Shown: positions 23,396 to 34,227, counted from the stretch's first letter. The stretch is 64,000 nucleotides of DNA from Clitopilus passeckerianus (GCA_944990035.1 CALYLX010000138.1:1-64000), one strand, 5' to 3'. Program-made: numbers and translations. Notes: a model not told the origin generated them from the sequence alone.

Positions 23396-25135
23396 TTAAT
23401 GAATCGGGCAGTTAGAGTCGGAGTAGAGGGTAGCATCACCGGGGCCAGCTTGAATGGGATTGCAACTGAGTGACCTAGTTAGCGACTAGTAACATCTAGA
23501 GAGCTCGCACAGAAGACCTACCCGGGAAGCCTGTCAAGGACTCCGTCAATTTTCTCGCTGACGACTGGGCTGGTCTTGCACTTGTCTCCTTCGGAGGCTG
23601 CAGTGACGGTGAGGAATTTGCAAGCCTCGGTCACACCTAGCCGAGGTCAGTAAATCTGACAGATCGAGGGTGCATCGATTCATTTACCATTTCCAGTCTG
23701 ATCATTCGGGTTGTCGCATTGATCGATAGCACTTTGAAGGGCATTGGTTTCCCAACCGTTCTGGAAGTCCGCGTGCCAGGAGTAACCGGTCGGGTCGCCG
23801 GTGGCGTAGACGAAAGGCCACTTGTCAGTTCCGGGCCTCCAGCGGCCAGCAAACGCGTGAACATCCCAGGTGATCTCGTAGAACAACTTCATGAGATAGA
23901 CGGGGTGAGTGGATGGGCAAGAACCATTATCCAAGCCGGAGAGGTAGGCAGTGTGGGAGGTGTGATCGGCGGTGTCGACGTTCTAAACCCATAGTTAGTA
24001 AGTTGATACTTTAAACATAGTAACAATGCGTGCCTTGCCATCCCAGCATGCTGCAATGAAGAGATTAGGTTCAGGTCTGAGATTCGGAAACGATCAACAT
24101 ACCAGGCATGTGGACACGTGCGTTGAAGCCTATACAATTGTGAGAAAGGTCTTCAAACGACAATGTTCACCGATTCTTACCAGACTCGCAATCAGTGGTG
24201 GGGAAGCCTGAGCCATCGGTGTTGTCGTAGCCAGGAGTAGGGTAGCGGAGGCAGGCCCATTGAATGGCACGTTCCCTGAGTTCAGCTTGGGAACCTTGTC
24301 CGACAGGGTATCTGAGGTAAATGATTAGAACCGAGATTCCGATTACTACGGTGAAACCGGGGGTTGATGACGAACTTCTTGGAACGGGAGAAAGGATTGC
24401 CTCCGAGCATTTTGAACCCGGCAGGGAAGGCCTTGAGACCGCTGCCGCCATTCTTTTTGTCTCCATCACCACGATTTTGGTAGTAGACCAGAAGGCCTGA
24501 AACTCTATTTCAATATCGAGGCGTAAATCATTCGTAGTGGCAAAAATTTACCTCCGTTGGAGACAGGTTCGAATTTTTTGGTGGAAGGATCCTGGAAGTA
24601 GAGCTTCGGGAACCCTAGTCACGAATTTGTGAGCTAAATCCAGTGAAAATTGCATGAAAAGATTACAGTAGTTCGAGAGATCCTAAACATAGCACTTGAT
24701 CAGAAAACGAAGTGCTAGGGTCCCGAATGTAAACATACCTGAGAAACAAGGCACGACGTGCACTTTGAGGCTCTCAGATAGTCGTAGGTGCTGTTAGCAC
24801 GGAAATCTATAGATATTGTGGGTCAGAGGATGTGCCGTGGCGGCATAGCTCGCTCTTACTTTGTGCACCATGGACGGTCTAGGGCGGAAATGTCAAAGGT
24901 AGTACGTATGGCAAAATGGAACCACTCACATGGACATGGTTAGAGGGAACAGTATTAGGACTGATGACAGGATCGACACGTTCTGAATACAACATAAACA
25001 GACGGAAGCTTTAATCATAGCAAAACTCTCACCTTGGACCAAAGGGGAGGTGCACGCGACTCGGAACCACGCATTCACCGGGGCCGAGGCTACGAGAGCG
25101 ACCAAGAGAGAGCTCAAAGCAGGAGTGAGTTGCAT
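23396..25135 (-). CDS. Secreted DUF1996-domain protein, paralogue C (extra introns)
   Basis: ATG 25135, TAA 23396. The signal peptide (MQLTPALSSLLVALVASA, then PVNA) is followed by WFRVACTSPLVQERVDPV. DUF1996 motifs run through NHVHTVHGAQNF, LYFQDPSTKKFEPV, VYYQNRGDGDKK, RERAIQWACLRYP, CWDGKNVDTADHTSH, FYEITWDVHAFAGRW, YATGDPTGYSWHADFQNGW and tail CNPIQAGPGDATLYSDSNCP. It has three introns absent from A, B and D: after CLVSQ (about 24684-24739), inside SNGG (about 24500-24551), and after CWDGK (23983-24033, with a GC donor). The frame is intact throughout. It is the most diverged copy in the signal peptide and lacks the distal promoter module shared by the others. Confidence 0.88.
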
Positions 25136-26448
25136 TTCGTGTTTGACTATGGGTTGTCTGTCCGTTCCACCGCAATTTCTTTGCACCTTTTATACGAAAA
25201 ACTGTCCACGGTAATCGTTGGAGTCACCACTTCGAAATGCACAATCCACATCTTGGCCGCTTCTGAGTAAATGTAATTCTGTCATTGATGTTGGTCTCCA
25301 ACGCATAGCTTGAGCCTAAGATTCTGGTAACAGACCATGCCCATCCGTCCAGCCGAATGTTCGAAAGAGATCTCGGAAAAACAGAACTGTCCGAATAAGG
25401 TTGAAAGTTGCCGTGTGACCTCTCTAGACTCTGAAGATTTAGCTCACCTCGGGCTGATCGACATGTGGAATGTTGAGGACCCACCCACATCTCGCCGTTG
25501 AACTGAGAAAAAGTATCAGCAGACACGCTCACCCACACTGTTCTGTATCAGTGTAACTCGTTACCATAAGTTTTCGCGCCCGTCTTGGCTTCCTAATTGA
25601 TTAGCAAGAGGTCAGATCATTCCTGGTCACTACCGTCGACACTCCGCATGATCCTCTTCTTCGCGATTGTTGTCCTAATATCCGTTGAAGTGGATGATGT
25701 ACCATGACAGTCTTGTGGCGAGCCATTATTGCAGGAACCGCTCGGAACGTCATCACTTGACAACTGCCAGGGTATGCCAAGACAAAGGTACAAGAAGCCT
25801 GCCCTTAAAATACCCATCAAAACGATCAGCCTCCTTCTCTTTTGAGAAAACGGAAATGCGGGGTAGCACAAAGTCACCTAAAAGCCTATTTTGAAAGATC
25901 TTCAGCTGTTTCCGTCGAATCAATGGAGACTTACTGAAGAAAGATAGGAACGGGCAGGTCTAACCTACGCTCAAGGGAGAAGAGAAAAATTTCGACCCAT
26001 CTGCGGTTTTACGTCCCTCATCAGAAGATTGAACAAAAGTCGGGTTCTCGGTGCCGCGACCATCTGGTACACAGGTCAGTTGCCAACCTGCCAAAGCCAT
26101 ACCCACTTCGGTTGTCTTTTCTTCGATCACCACCCCACAGCCCCAGATAACCCCAGACTTCCTCGGTCTCGGATGCCGAAATATGTGCCTCGCGCACCTG
26201 ATGAATAGCCGCAGCAGATGGGCGATAAGTTTACAAGAAGCCAAGAACAGCGTCTAATGCAAAAAATTGGCTCAACTGCCAAACTAGTGACATCTGGATG
26301 GATCTGGCGGGATTCAGCTGCACTGGGTAGTGCGTCATTGGGTCGGTAAACAATAGGAATTGAAGAGTTGTATCGGGAACGAACAGGAATCGAAAAGATT
26401 CGAACATCGCATTCCGGATAGGTAAGTTGTACAGAAATGTTCGTATGG
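25136..26448. other. 1.3-kb intergenic region between CBM1 gene 3' and DUF1996-C 5'
   Basis: Holds the C promoter. An 86-codon minus-strand frame at 25617-25877 has a hydrophobic N-terminal segment (LIVLMGILRAGFLYLCLGIP) and a hydrophilic tail, which could be a small secreted protein. There is no other support, so it is not called as a gene. Confidence 0.4.
25186..25194 (-). promoter_or_regulatory. TATA box of DUF1996-C
   Basis: TATAAAAGG on the minus strand, about 51 bp upstream of the ATG at 25135. Confidence 0.6.
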
Positions 26449-27308
26449 TTAACACAAACAAGGCAAGTGCATTGTGACCAACGTGCAAGTCTTTCCCGCA
26501 GGTGTGTCATTACCCTGCTGGAGGTAAACGTCATAGAACGAGGCGCTGCTGGAAGGGCAAGCGATGAAGTTGAGCTGCCTGGGGTTTGTTGTAATGATTG
26601 TGTCTCCCTCCAAGCCCCAATTTGTCGTTTTGGCAGTCGAGTCCAAAGTCAAAGTTTTATACGACTGGGAACCGCTGGAGTCGATATTGAGGTAAAGCTT
26701 GGAACCGCTGGAACTGTTCAAAGAAATTGTGCCACCAATCGTGAAGCGGCCGGAGGAGGCTTCCGGACCCAGCTGAGGCTTCCCACCTACACCACGAACA
26801 ATTATTCAGAGGTTGATCCGCCCAATGACTCTACAGCCAGTACTTACCATTGTTCTGTAGGTAGAAGTGGAAAACCGGGTCTTGGACCGTACGAATCTGC
26901 GAGCCGGTGGCGGCTGGCCCAGAGCTGGTTGTAGTCGGCGGTGTCGTAGTCGTGCCAGGGCTCGACGTTGGACTAGGCGTCGTCGTCGTCGGAGGTGCAC
27001 TTCCAGGTAAGCATTGGGAATAATCTAATCATGATGACCAGTCATTCGGGGGCCGAGATAAGATACGTCAACGGAACATACAAGGATTGCTATACGTGCA
27101 AGTGTAGCCCGATACGCAGGTTGTCGAGCCTGACCTGAAAAGTGACGATCAACAAGGACATGGAACTTTGTGGATCGTGTTCGGGCTAGGTGGGTTAAAA
27201 GATAGGAACTTACCAGCCTTGGCCGCCACATTGTCCCCAGGCAGGTGACTGGCCGAGAGCGACGGCTGTGACTGAGGCGAGCGCGATAGCAAGAGTAAAG
27301 CGAACCAT
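26449..27308 (-). CDS. Secreted CBM1 (fungal cellulose-binding domain) protein with uncharacterised C-terminal domain
   Basis: ATG 27308, TAA 26449; four exons, all in frame. Signal peptide MVRFTLAIALASVTAVALG, then a complete family 1 carbohydrate-binding module with the expected cysteines and aromatics (WGQCGGQGWSGSTTCVSGYT, SNPYYSQCLPG). A Pro/Thr/Ser linker follows (APPTTTTPSPTSSPG). The C-terminal domain of about 135 residues (RTVQDPVFHFYLQNNGG, GRFTIGGTISLNSSSGSKL, LNFIACPSSSASFYDVYLQQ) has no catalytic signature I recognise. It resembles a beta-rich domain found behind CBM1 in other fungal secretome proteins. By its module it should bind crystalline cellulose or chitin outside the cell; an accessory role is inferred. 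Confidence 0.87.
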
Positions 27309-27731
27309 TTGCTCCCGTGCCACATATCAATCGAATGGGGTCTTATAACATGACTTTAAAAATTTCGGTGGCAACTCGCGATAATTAGAATCTTCTACAA
27401 CAATCATCGGATGTTTCTTGGCTGTTTTCGTCGATATTTGCCTCGTCGTCGGCAAAGGGCCATGTAGTCATGGGGCAAGCCATCATTGAAGCGGTGATAA
27501 ATTCTCCGACTGCAACCAAGCTGAATGAACGTAGAAAAATCTAACAACCCAAGAATCTTATAGCTGTAAGCATAGAATTCAGGCTTTTCATGCAATGCAG
27601 ATAGTTTTGAATCCATTTCAAGACGAACGAGTTAAACAACGCCGAGAAAACAAGGATATGATTCGGGTGATTCGCGGATCTCCATGTTCCGTCCTGGCGG
27701 GTGCAGATACACCTGACCTCTACATTTTCTA
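27309..27731. other. Intergenic region, F-box gene 3' / CBM1 gene 5'
   Basis: About 420 bp holding the CBM1 promoter (a weak TTATAAC about 30 bp upstream of the ATG) and the 3' end of the F-box-like gene. A 70-codon open frame at 27404-27616 is not supported. Confidence 0.4.
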
Positions 27732-28664
27732 CTACGACTGAGCTGTATCGGATCCGTTCCTTGCAACGGAAGCGACGCTGTACGTCATCAGCCTCAGTGT
27801 AGGAATTGAGGAAAGGGAAGGATGGTTCTTGATTGTACTCTCCGCCGTGTCTGCCATTGGTTTGAAGTATATCGACAGGTCTGTCAACGAGCCGGTCAAT
27901 ACATTGAGGAGGTCGTAAATTGAGGTAGCCACTCTATCAGAAACGTTTCGTATTCTCAGAATGGATATTGGAGGAATGAAACAGAGCTTCGCTTCTGTTG
28001 TGGCATGAATTCCGAACCGTGGGACATCCGAAGAACAAAGTGATCCCAACCAAGCAACGAGATTTTGACATTCGCGTTCCTCTGTGTCCAATGTGACGTC
28101 CCTTAGGCCAGCCGGCAAGTGGAAGGAAGGGATTGGCGAATCAGGTCTTCTAAAGGAGACGCCGCTTATCTCCAAGATTTGCAGAGTGGGGAAGGCGCAG
28201 ACGTATTTAAGGAGTGCGGATTCGTCTTCGAATTGAATACCCAAGAGCCGGAGCGATGTCAAATGAGGTAGTAAAGGGAACCCAGTAGCGATTAAGGGGA
28301 AGGGTTCTCCAAACCAGGAGCTCAAAGACAGGTGCTCCATGTTTGGAAATGAGCCAATGATTCTTGACAATGTTGCTGCAGTTTGAAGGCCAGGGAGATG
28401 CTGAATTGGGTCTCCAATTGCAAGTGTCCGGACTTGAAAGTTGAAGGTGCACTTCGGGGATTGCGAATTAAGGATGTGGTGCAAAGTATCCATGTTCGAC
28501 CGACCGACGCGCAGGAAGGAGAAGGCACGAGCCCTACTCGTAATGAGAAGCTGTCTTCCTGAGATTGCGCAGTCATTAAGAGTCTTGGAATCGTGGCGTG
28601 GTATGTACTGAATGATCTTGTCCGTCAACTCAGGTGGAACGTGGAGAGGTGAAGGCGCAGCCAT
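27732..28664 (-). CDS. F-box-like / leucine-rich protein, basidiomycete family
   Basis: A single uninterrupted frame of 310 codons, ATG 28664, stop at 27732. The N-terminus LHVPPELTDKIIQYIPRHDS followed by a helical stretch resembles the short F-box-like start of the very large basidiomycete family. The body has irregular leucine-rich segments (HLSLSSWFGEPFP, LTSLRLLGIQFED, LQILEISGVSF, LTDLSIYF) typical of that family. Such proteins are thought to recruit substrates to SCF ubiquitin ligases through Skp1; the target is unknown. No intron is needed, unlike its neighbours. It is divergent from the GH18 gene (448 bp apart). Confidence 0.75.
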   Translation of the reverse strand: MAAPSPLHVPPELTDKIIQYIPRHDSKTLNDCAISGRQLLITSRARAFSFLRVGRSNMDTLHHILNSQSPKCTFNFQVRTLAIGDPIQHLPGLQTAATLSRIIGSFPNMEHLSLSSWFGEPFPLIATGFPLLPHLTSLRLLGIQFEDESALLKYVCAFPTLQILEISGVSFRRPDSPIPSFHLPAGLRDVTLDTEERECQNLVAWLGSLCSSDVPRFGIHATTEAKLCFIPPISILRIRNVSDRVATSIYDLLNVLTGSLTDLSIYFKPMADTAESTIKNHPSLSSIPTLRLMTYSVASVARNGSDTAQS

Positions 28665-29112
28665 TCCGCAAGTGAATGTCTAAACCACCAGGGCTAGAGA
28701 CAGTAGATAGAGACAAGATAGAAGCATCATTAGGGGCATTCAGCCGCCCATTAAAGTGAGTCCGATCTTCAACTGGGTTAGTAGAGAATCATGGAACGGT
28801 TGGGGTTAGAATTTTTCTTCGGGTTCACCAAGCTGGACAGTACGATTCACCTTTCAACCCGACTTCATGGTGGATCTAGTCATTTCAGGCGCAGGTCAAG
28901 TCGGAGCTAGCACGAATAAGCATATGAACGCTCAGCTCTCCCTTGCCATCCATACAGTCCAGTGGTCGAAACATGGAGGACAGGACAGGATTGTGGATGG
29001 GGATAGAAATGATGGATGATGGTGGCTGGGCACATCGGCAACTGCTCCAGTGCAAGCTCATCGCTATCCGCAGTGACGACAAAACTTTTATAAAGCACCA
29101 CCATCTGCTGGT
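28665..29112. other. Divergent promoter region, F-box-like gene / GH18 gene
   Basis: About 450 bp between two start codons. It contains TTTATAAAG at 29087-29095, only about 18 bp before the chitinase ATG. Nothing else could be assigned. Confidence 0.45.
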
Positions 29113-30893
29113 ATGTCTTCGACCAACTCGAGCTACCAGCCAGTTCCCGACTCGGAAGATTCTGAACTTGACAAGCCTATTGAATACCCCCAACGCAGAC
29201 GGTACTCACCCAAACGACTGATTCTCTTCGCGCTTGGATTCCTTGTGGTCGCGTTTGCATCATACAAACTCGGTCAGTGGTCTGTTAGTCCGAAGCCTGC
29301 GGAACAAACATCGCTGGAGGAGATAACAAACACCAAACCATCGTCATCTTCTTCCACTGTAACTGCCACTACGAGCAGCTCTGAACCGAAAGCCACAGAA
29401 ACCACAGGACAGGACAAGATGACTGGAAAGTACAGCGTCGGATAGTAAGTCCTTGAATCGTTCAAGGCGAGTCGCATTGGTTTAACGTTGCTATTTTTAG
29501 TTTTGTGAACTGGTATAAGAAACAACGTGTGTTTGTCCCGTTCGTGCTATTAACCTTGCCTGCAGGGGGATCTACGGACGAAAATACCCTCCTTCCTCTA
29601 TTCCCACTCAAGATCTCACGTACGTTCTTCGCAATTCCTCACAAATCGCTAAGCCACGTACCAACACCATGACCAGACATATCCTCTATGCCTTTGCCAA
29701 TCTTAAAGGAGACTCGGGCGAGGTCTTCCTTTCCGATCCCTGGGCGGACAAAGATATCCATTATCCCGGCGATAGTTGGAATGACTCTGGAAACAACCTC
29801 TATGGTAACCTGAAAGCCCTCTACAACCTCAAGAAACAGAACCGCCATCTTAAGGTTCTGTTGAGCATCGGCGGGTGGACCTATTCTCCGACATTCCATC
29901 CTATTGTGGTAAACCCACAGACCCGAAGGAAGTTCGTAGAAAGTAGCGTCAAGATTCTCGAAGACTACGGGTTCGATGGTCTGGACGTGGATTATGAATA
30001 CCCAGAAAACCAGGAACAAGCTTGGGCCTATGTCGAGCTTCTCAAAGAGATGCGCGAGGCTCTCGACAGGAGCGCTGCTGCTAAAGGCCACGATTGCAAA
30101 TTCCTGCTCACTGTAAGCATTTACCCTTAAAATACATTGAATACTCGCTGAGTTGACCATCCTCCAGATCGCAGCCCCTTGCGGACCAGAGAAATACAAG
30201 AAGCTCTACGTCAAGGAGATGGATCGCTCTTTGGATTTCTGGAACCTGATGGCCTACGACTTCTGTGGGTACCCCGTTGACCAATAGTTCGAGCCTTGCT
30301 CACCTAGTATTCTTCCAGCTGGGTCGTGGGAGTCCTCTGCCGGTCACCAAGCTAACATATATGGCGAACCGCTTAGCGCGTCCTCCGCAGTCAGCTGGTA
30401 CCTCCACCAAGGCGTTGCCCCCCATAAGATCATTCTCGGCGTTCCCCTCTACGGTCGCTCGTTCGCCAGCACCCAAGGTCCTGGCCACCCATTCTCGGGC
30501 GTTGGTGGTGGCTCATGGGAACAGGGCGTCTACGATTATCGTGCGCTCCCAATGGGTGGAGCTCATGTCATGACGGACGAGCAAAAGGGAGCCAGCTGGA
30601 CCTATGATTACCAGAAGCAGGAGATGGTTAGCTTCGATAACGAGGAGGTCGGGCATTGGAAAGGGAGATATATTCAGAAGGAGGGCCTTGGAGGGGCGAT
30701 GTTCTGGGAGTTGAGTGGCGACAAAGGCACGCATAGGGAGGGTATGGAGAAAGGTCCCGGTAAAGAAGAGATTCCTGGCAAAAGCTTGATCAAGGTCGTG
30801 AATGAAGCCATGGGAGGGCTCGACTACAACCAGAGGAACTGGTTGAAGTATGAAAACAGTCAGTTTGATAACCTTAGGAAAGGGATGGAGTAG
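29113..30893 (+). CDS. GH18 chitinase with N-terminal membrane anchor
   Basis: ATG 29113, TAG 30893; exons splice in frame throughout. Residues 1-35 are hydrophilic with acidic clusters and a basic RRRYSPKR, then a single helix (LILFALGFLVVAFASYKLG), then a Ser/Thr linker. This is a type II anchor, not a cleaved signal peptide. The catalytic GH18 barrel follows: start GYFVNWGIYGRKYP, the SIGGW strand (LKVLLSIGGWTYS), the active-site motif FDGLDVDYEYP (DxxDxDxE complete), FWNLMAYDFSGSW, ILGVPLYGRSF and the late GGAMFWELSGDK. It should hydrolyse chitin in the wall or secretory pathway; remodelling of its own wall is inferred from the anchor. A TATA-like site lies only about 18 bp before the ATG, so transcription from it might start at or after this ATG. 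Confidence 0.92.
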
Positions 30894-31865
30894 GCGGGGA
30901 GATGAATAGAATATAGTTGATAGTAATATGCCAAACAGTCGCTCGAATAATAACCTTATTTCATTGGAACGGCTCAAGAGGCCCTCCCAAGTACAGACTA
31001 CGCAACATTTCTAACCCGTATAACATATTGTGGTTGAGAGTTTATGTCCTAATGGTGGGCTTGAAATCCAGCAGGATCCAAAGCATGTATTTATTACGGT
31101 AGGCGAATGCGCTGAGTCGGCCAAGGCAGATCTCGCCTGAAATAAAAACCCGCTTATTCCAGACTGCAAGCTAAATCAAAGGCAACTATGCGGTGCCCTC
31201 TCAATACATGCAAAATTTGGATACTAGACAGTCGTAGAATCGGTTCTTCAAAGGAGAGCGGATTACAGGACCGAGTTCTGTTCATTCCATGGTAATCGCC
31301 CCAGATACCAAGGTACCAAGCCCCTGGAGACAACGTCATCAGCAGCCGGTCAGGTCGAAGTCGAAGTCAAGTGGGTCTCGAAGCCCAGGTAGGTTTATTT
31401 TGATCATTCCAGGAGGCAAGTGTGTATTCCAGCATCGAGTTTTCTATCTAGCTCTCAGCAGACCAACTTGAGAGGATCATCAGGCTTCCTTCTTTGTTCC
31501 GGGAAACGGTAAATTCGAGCATAATTCGCGGAATCCCGAGTTCGGACCGGTATGGTTTTCACCGCTTGTTCTCTAGCCATATTCTACTACCAAGCTTGCG
31601 GGCTCGCTGAAACAAGTCGGCTGGAGGGAGAGGCAACTCAAGAAAGCCTGAACATTAAAGTTGATGTCGTAAAAATATTGTTCGAGGGTCCTGGCAGAGA
31701 AAGAGATTTTCAAAACAGCTTACGTCTGCTGATCCCTCCTTAGAATCCAGGAGAAGTCGTTGACTTGGTCCCACGTGTTTGCGACATCTTCTCGACATTC
31801 CCGCTGGTATGATCCCACTCGAGGTGTGCATACCCCTGGCAGATGCGACAAATGGCATCAATCAT

Positions 31866-31916
31866 TCTTGATTGCTTGTGGCGTCCTAAAGTCATGACCT
31901 GTCGCATTTTTCCGTC
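31866..31916 (+). promoter_or_regulatory. Conserved distal promoter module of DUF1996-D
   Basis: TCTTGATTGCTTGTGGCG (31866-31883), then CATGACC, then TTTTTCCGTC (ending 31916): the same elements in the same order and orientation relative to the gene as in A and B. The first block starts 331 bp before the ATG. Confidence 0.5.
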
Positions 31917-32140
31917 TTCTTAGTTGAATAGGCAGCAACTTGCTGCCCAATATGCTTGTTCTGGTCGGTTGAATCGAAAATCTATAACCGCTAGCGTTTG
32001 TCTTGGCGGAGTCACCAGATCAAGCTCAATGACCTTCATCGTATCACGCGTTTCCTGCCAGGATGTATTACAATTTCGCTCATGCTGCGACAACTCTGCT
32101 CAGGATTTTCCATTTGCGGGATACTGTGCTTGTCAGAATG

Positions 32141-32149
32141 TATAAAAGG
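32141..32149 (+). promoter_or_regulatory. TATA box of DUF1996-D
   Basis: TATAAAAGG, about 48 bp upstream of the ATG at 32197. It is identical in core to that of paralogue C. Confidence 0.65.
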
Positions 32150-32196
32150 CACTGTGTACTATGTTCGAAACTTCAGCAGATTCATTCGAAGTCGCT

Positions 32197-33790
32197 ATGA
32201 AGTTTACTCCTGCTTTCGCTGCTATCTTTGTCGCTTTGGTCAACTCTGGCCCAGCCCATGCGTGGTTTCGAGTCGCATGCACTGGTCCTCTCGTTTCAGG
32301 CAAGTAGATCACAAAAGGGGGTGTATATATTAACGCTGAACATCATTACTACTAGAGCGCGTTGACCCCATCATTAGCCCCAACACCACGCCTTCTAACC
32401 ACGTCCATGTAAGTTGTGAATGATTGGGCTACTCTGTGTCAGGCCTGTTGACATTCCCTCGCAGACCGTTCACGGCGCTAGTAGTAAGTTATCTCCTATC
32501 CACAAAATCATAAACAGTTGACGAACAAAATCAGACTTCAAGGCTGATAGCACCTACGACTACCTGAGGGCTTCAAAGTGCACAAGCTGCGTTGTCACCC
32601 AGGACCTTTCAAACTATTGTAGGTTCAAAACCCGGTTTATTCTGCTCGGTACTAATAAAATTCTCCTTCCAGGGTTCCCGAAGCTTTACTTCCAAGACCC
32701 GAAAACCAAGAATTTTGAAGCCGTACCCAACGGGGGCCTTCTTGTTTACTACCAGAATCGTGGTAACGGTGATGTAAAGAATGGAGGGACAGGCCTTAAG
32801 GCCTTCCCTCCTGGTTTCAAGATGCTGAGTGGAAATCCCACCTCTCGGAGCAAGAAGTAAGTTATAATTCCCTGTTTTCGTCGTGACACTAAAAGTGAAT
32901 GCCATAAATATAGGTACCCAAGGGGTGAGGGCTCTCAAGGCGAACTTCGGGAACGTGCAATTCAGTGGGCCTGTCTCCGCTATCCCGCCCCTGGCTACGA
33001 CAATACCGATGGCTCAGGTTTCCCGACCACTGACTGCGAGTCTGGTATGAATTGTCTTCTGTTTTTGATAGCAACATTTCTTAAATCTGACACAGGCTTC
33101 AACGCTCGCATTCATATGCCTGGTAAGTGATCTTGACATGAAATAAGCCTAGAAATTCACGCGACCTCGTAGCTTGCTGGGATGGCAAAAATCTTGACTC
33201 CGCTAACCACATGGACCACACCGCCTATCTTTCTGGGCTCGATAACGGCTCTTGCCCCTCGACTCATCCCGTCACTCTCATGAAGCTCTTCTATGAGGTT
33301 ACTTGGGATGTTCACACCTTCGCGGGCCGCTGGAAGCCTGGCACTGACAAGTGGCCTTTCGTTTATGCTACTGGCGATCCCACCGGTTATTCCTGGCATG
33401 GGGACTTCCAGAATGGCTGGGAAACGACTGCCCTTCAAAATGCAATCGACAAGTGCGACAACCCGAATGATCAGACCGGAAATGGTACGACTCTGTCACA
33501 TCTTGACCTCAGGTTCGCGGAAATCTGACAACTTTGGCAATCTAGGTGTTACTGAGGCTTGCAAATATCTCTCCGTTCAGCAAGCTTCGGTTGCCAATAC
33601 GTGCAAGATTAGCCCCGTCGTCAATGAGCAAATCGACGGCGGTGTCTTGACCAAGCTCCCTGGGTGCGTTAGCTGTTACAACCTATATCCATCCTTCAAT
33701 ACTGAACATAATCTACTCAGTTGCAATCCTATCCAAGCTGGACCTGGTGACGCCACCCTGTATTCGAGCTCTAACTGCCCCATCCATTAA
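32197..33790 (+). CDS. Secreted DUF1996-domain protein, paralogue D
   Basis: ATG 32197, TAA 33790; about ten exons, all in frame. Signal peptide MKFTPAFAAIFVALVNSG (then PAHA) and mature WFRVACTGPLV are nearly identical to paralogue A, although A is 14 kb away on the other strand. Core motifs: NHVHTVHGASNF, LYFQDPKTKNFEAV, VYYQNRGNGD, RERAIQWACLRYPAPG, CWDGKNLDSANH, FYEVTWDVHTFAGRW, YATGDPTGYSWHGDFQNGW, CDNPNDQTGNG and tail CNPIQAGPGDATLYSSSNCP. The first intron (32300-32355) has a GC donor, G|GCAAGT. The function is unknown; it is secreted by inference. It converges on the INO1 gene. Confidence 0.92.
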
Positions 33791-34227
33791 GGAATGACGT
33801 TGAAAACGAATGGTGCCCACTGTTGAGAAGATTGTAATCAGCTTTGTAGTCCAAAACTTTCGATTGTAAATGTATTTACTCAAATGTAACCATGTGTAAC
33901 CTTAACTGTCATAAGTGGTAGCCTTACCTGCGAGGGCAATGTATTGCGATGAAGACTATCCTTTTTTTTCCAGAGCTTCTACGGGCTTCACGACTATGCC
34001 ATATTGAAAAGTATGTCCTGGTCACTATCTCATGGACCATGATTACAATACCGCACGGATGATATTCAGCACGACGACAATGGTAACAACAGAACTATAC
34101 AGTTGAATGGCGGACAAGAACGGAAGCATTACAACGCTCCCCACCCCACTATTCGAGGTTGGGGAAGGTCAGAGTGTTGAGACTCCTCCCACGGGGCGTA
34201 GAGATTGGCGGCCCTAACAAGAACACT
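33791..34227. other. Convergent 3' intergenic region, DUF1996-D / INO1
   Basis: About 440 bp, AT-rich after 33840 with a T8 run near 33963. It contains both 3' UTRs. No gene is seen. Confidence 0.45.

Larger units (their letters stand above)
30894..32196. other. 1.3-kb intergenic region upstream of DUF1996-D
   Basis: Holds the GH18 3' UTR and the DUF1996-D promoter, including the distal module and TATA box. Open frames here (around 31552 and 31924) have no support. Confidence 0.5.

Noticed and set aside
25617..25877. 86-codon minus-strand frame with a hydrophobic start, possibly a small secreted protein
   Set aside because: Only one feature supports it (a hydrophobic N-terminal stretch); no TATA box, splice structure or homologous feature was seen.
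26127..26534. 135-codon minus-strand frame upstream of the DUF1996-C promoter
   Set aside because: It overlaps the CBM1 3' end and continues into unrelated intergenic DNA without any motif.
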